DNA of 55,294 nt from assembly GCA_002728755.1 (NCBI GenBank), contig PBVT01000034.1:1-55294 (forward strand), read 5' to 3'. The notes beneath the pieces are model-generated. The model saw only the letters and a list, made by a program, of their open reading frames with translations. It was not told where the DNA came from and did no database searches. Shown here piece by piece: positions 53,957 through 55,294 of the stretch (position 1 is the first letter of the stretch; each line of letters starts with the position of its first letter). The position numbers and the translations under genes were made by a program. The stretch comes from Myxococcales bacterium (GTDB taxonomy: Bacteria; Myxococcota_A; UBA9042; UBA3505).

Positions 53957-55054
53957 ATGGGTCCCATACTTGTAACCGGCGCGTCTGGATTTCTGGGACG
54001 GCATCTTTTGACGACATGGAAGGAGCAGGGCGGGGACGTGCCCTGTTACGCGCTGGTTCGTGATGTACAGGCCTGGGACAAGATGGATTGGGTACAAGGT
54101 CTATCCCACGTACAAGCTGTAAAGGGTGAGATTACGGACTCGGAGAGCCTGGGGCAGGTTCCCGAGAAGCTGTCGGGTATCTTTCACCTGGCAGGCCTGG
54201 TGCGGCATAGCAAAACGGATCGTGCCGAAGTGTTTCGCATCAATGTTGATGCAACCCTCAATATGGTACGACTGGCAGCAAAGACGGGCGCGCGTCTGGT
54301 GTTTGTGTCGACGTCAGGCACGGTAGGTGCCTTTGATTCTCCCGATGGGTGGGCCGATGAGAACTCGCCCTTCCTTGAGGACACCATCGGTGGTTGGCCG
54401 TATTACGCATCCAAGTTGGAGGCGGAGATCCAGGGGCGTGCTCTTGCCGATGAGCTTGGTGTGGAATTTGTTGTGATCCGGCCACCCGTTATGTTGGGCC
54501 CCGGGGATCACCGCTTTCGTACTACCGACAAGGTCATCCGTTTTCTGCGCAAAAAATTCCCCTTTCTCCCTCTGGGAGGGATCAACTTTATCGATGTACG
54601 TGATGCCGCCCATGCGCTGGTACAGGCGATGAAGATATCCACCCCGAAAACGGTTTATCATTTGCCAGGAAAAGCCTGTTCAATCGAAGAGTTCTACGCC
54701 ATGATAGAGGCTATCTCTAATGTGCCTTTACCGCGGTTTCGACTCTCGCCGGGCTGGGCCCAGGTGATCGCGCGAACGGGGGTTTTTGTAGACCGATTTC
54801 GGCCCTGGAAGAAATCGTCCCTATTGCCGGACCCGGTGGTTTTTGAGATGGCCTCGAAGTTCTGGGGGCTACGTTCTCTGTATGCAGCCGACGATCTTGG
54901 CTTTATAAGCCGTGATCCTCGAGTGACCCTCTATGACACGGTGCATTGGCTTAAAGAACATTACGCGGGTCTGGAGCATCTTGAGCTCGTACAGACTTCG
55001 GAGGCACCGGCGGAAGAACGAGAGTCAGAGAAGGGTGTTGTCGTCCAGAGCTAA
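53957..55054 (+). CDS. Extended SDR / NAD(P)-dependent epimerase-dehydratase family reductase
   Basis: A 365-residue extended short-chain dehydrogenase. The N-terminal TGASGFLGRHL loop binds the dinucleotide, and the active site is in WPYYASKLEAE (Tyr-x3-Lys), with the preceding Ser in VSTSGTVG. IRPPVMLGPGDHR and FIDVRDAA are family blocks shared with 3-beta-hydroxysteroid-dehydrogenase-like and dihydroflavonol-reductase-like proteins. It starts 14 bases after the fusion gene with no clear ribosome site, so coupling is likely. Reduction of alkyl-DHAP to 1-alkyl-glycerol-3-phosphate would fit the operon, but this is inferred from position only. Its end overlaps the convergent gene by 30 bases. 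Confidence 0.8.
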   Translation: MGPILVTGASGFLGRHLLTTWKEQGGDVPCYALVRDVQAWDKMDWVQGLSHVQAVKGEITDSESLGQVPEKLSGIFHLAGLVRHSKTDRAEVFRINVDATLNMVRLAAKTGARLVFVSTSGTVGAFDSPDGWADENSPFLEDTIGGWPYYASKLEAEIQGRALADELGVEFVVIRPPVMLGPGDHRFRTTDKVIRFLRKKFPFLPLGGINFIDVRDAAHALVQAMKISTPKTVYHLPGKACSIEEFYAMIEAISNVPLPRFRLSPGWAQVIARTGVFVDRFRPWKKSSLLPDPVVFEMASKFWGLRSLYAADDLGFISRDPRVTLYDTVHWLKEHYAGLEHLELVQTSEAPAEERESEKGVVVQS

Positions 55055-55294
55055 TCGAGCCAGCTCAAGGCGATCGTTACCCCAGAAGACTCCGGATTTG
55101 TTTTCTGGGGTGGTAATCACGGTTGTGGGGGCGCCAAATACGTTGGCCGCTACCGCGGCCGCAGTAGACTCCCGAAGGGCATTCTTAATGTCGGGTTGGG
55201 TGGCGGCCTGTAATAATGCCTTACCATCGAGCCCGACCTCTTCGCAGAGCCCCTGGATTACATCGGCGTCCATGATGTCCGCATCTTCACCCCA
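55025..55294 (-). CDS. DsbA-fold 2-hydroxychromene-2-carboxylate isomerase-like protein (N-terminus outside window)
   Basis: Ninety codons of the C-terminal part are visible and the frame stays open to the right edge. The segments AANVFGAPTTVI and GVFWGNDRLELAR match the C-terminal helix-strand region of HCCA isomerase / DsbA-like thioredoxin-fold proteins, where the Pro of GAPT is the cis-proline. The catalytic N-terminal residues lie outside the window. Function in this organism is unknown. Confidence 0.75.
   Translation of the reverse strand, partial: WGEDADIMDADVIQGLCEEVGLDGKALLQAATQPDIKNALRESTAAAVAANVFGAPTTVITTPENKSGVFWGNDRLELARLALDDNTLL

Overview
The window looks like chromosomal DNA of a Gram-negative bacterium of the Myxococcota / Bradymonadota (former Deltaproteobacteria) type. 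This is inferred from gene content, not from a marker gene. The evidence is many Cys-rich lipoproteins with long Asp/Ser/Thr linkers, thrombospondin type 3 repeats, an IgGFc-binding-like protein, a Ser/Thr kinase with a membrane anchor, and beta-barrel-like outer membrane proteins. No rRNA, tRNA, CRISPR array, transposase or prophage was recognised, and no gene-free stretch exceeds about 250 bases. The first and last genes run off the window.

Layout. (1) 1-5556: three surface lipoproteins, the second and third converging on a strong bidirectional terminator near 3942. (2) 5661-23320: a purine-catabolism island. Guanine deaminase is divergent from a three-subunit xanthine dehydrogenase-like enzyme, followed by MocA/YgfJ-like and XdhC-like cofactor-maturation proteins, a second fused molybdenum hydroxylase of the XdhD / selenium-dependent type, SsnA, and two tandem fold-type II PLP enzymes. 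Converging on these are YgeY, the carbamoyltransferase YgeW, a carbamate kinase and a ProXp-ala-like deacylase. A YgfK-like iron-sulfur protein lies separately at 37372-39414. Together they resemble the yge/xdh/ssnA/arcC purine and urate cluster of enteric and gut anaerobes, but hyuA and a recognisable ygeX are absent and YgfK lacks its middle FAD/NAD(P) domain. The likely logic is guanine to xanthine, reductive opening of the purine, carbamoyl transfer to carbamoyl phosphate, and ATP from carbamate kinase.

(3) 23473-31943: a surface-protein locus with four paralogous secreted fibre-like proteins. They share one N-terminal module but differ in coiled-coil repeats and tips (three phage-tail-collar-like, one H-type-lectin-like). 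A pacifastin-like repeat lipoprotein sits among them. (4) 32048-42304: a five-domain S1 RNA-binding protein, a zinc-ribbon Ser/Thr kinase, two small outer-membrane proteins, YgfK, FxsA, and a thioredoxin-TPR protein coupled to a double SnoaL-like lipoprotein.

(5) 42294-55054: the most striking part is a eukaryote-like ether-lipid module. Genes 48191-55054 encode a PlsC acyltransferase, an alkyl-DHAP synthase (AGPS) homologue, a single polypeptide fusing a fatty acyl-CoA reductase to a GNPAT/PlsB-type acyltransferase, and an extended SDR reductase. These supply the three peroxisomal steps GNPAT, FAR1 and AGPS. At 42294-43514 lies a membrane di-iron hydroxylase closely resembling alkylglycerol monooxygenase (AGMO), the enzyme that cleaves ether lipids. 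The window therefore appears to hold both synthesis and breakdown of alkyl ether lipids. An acyl-CoA dehydrogenase, an EVE-domain protein and a MepA-like Cys-rich lipoprotein lie between.
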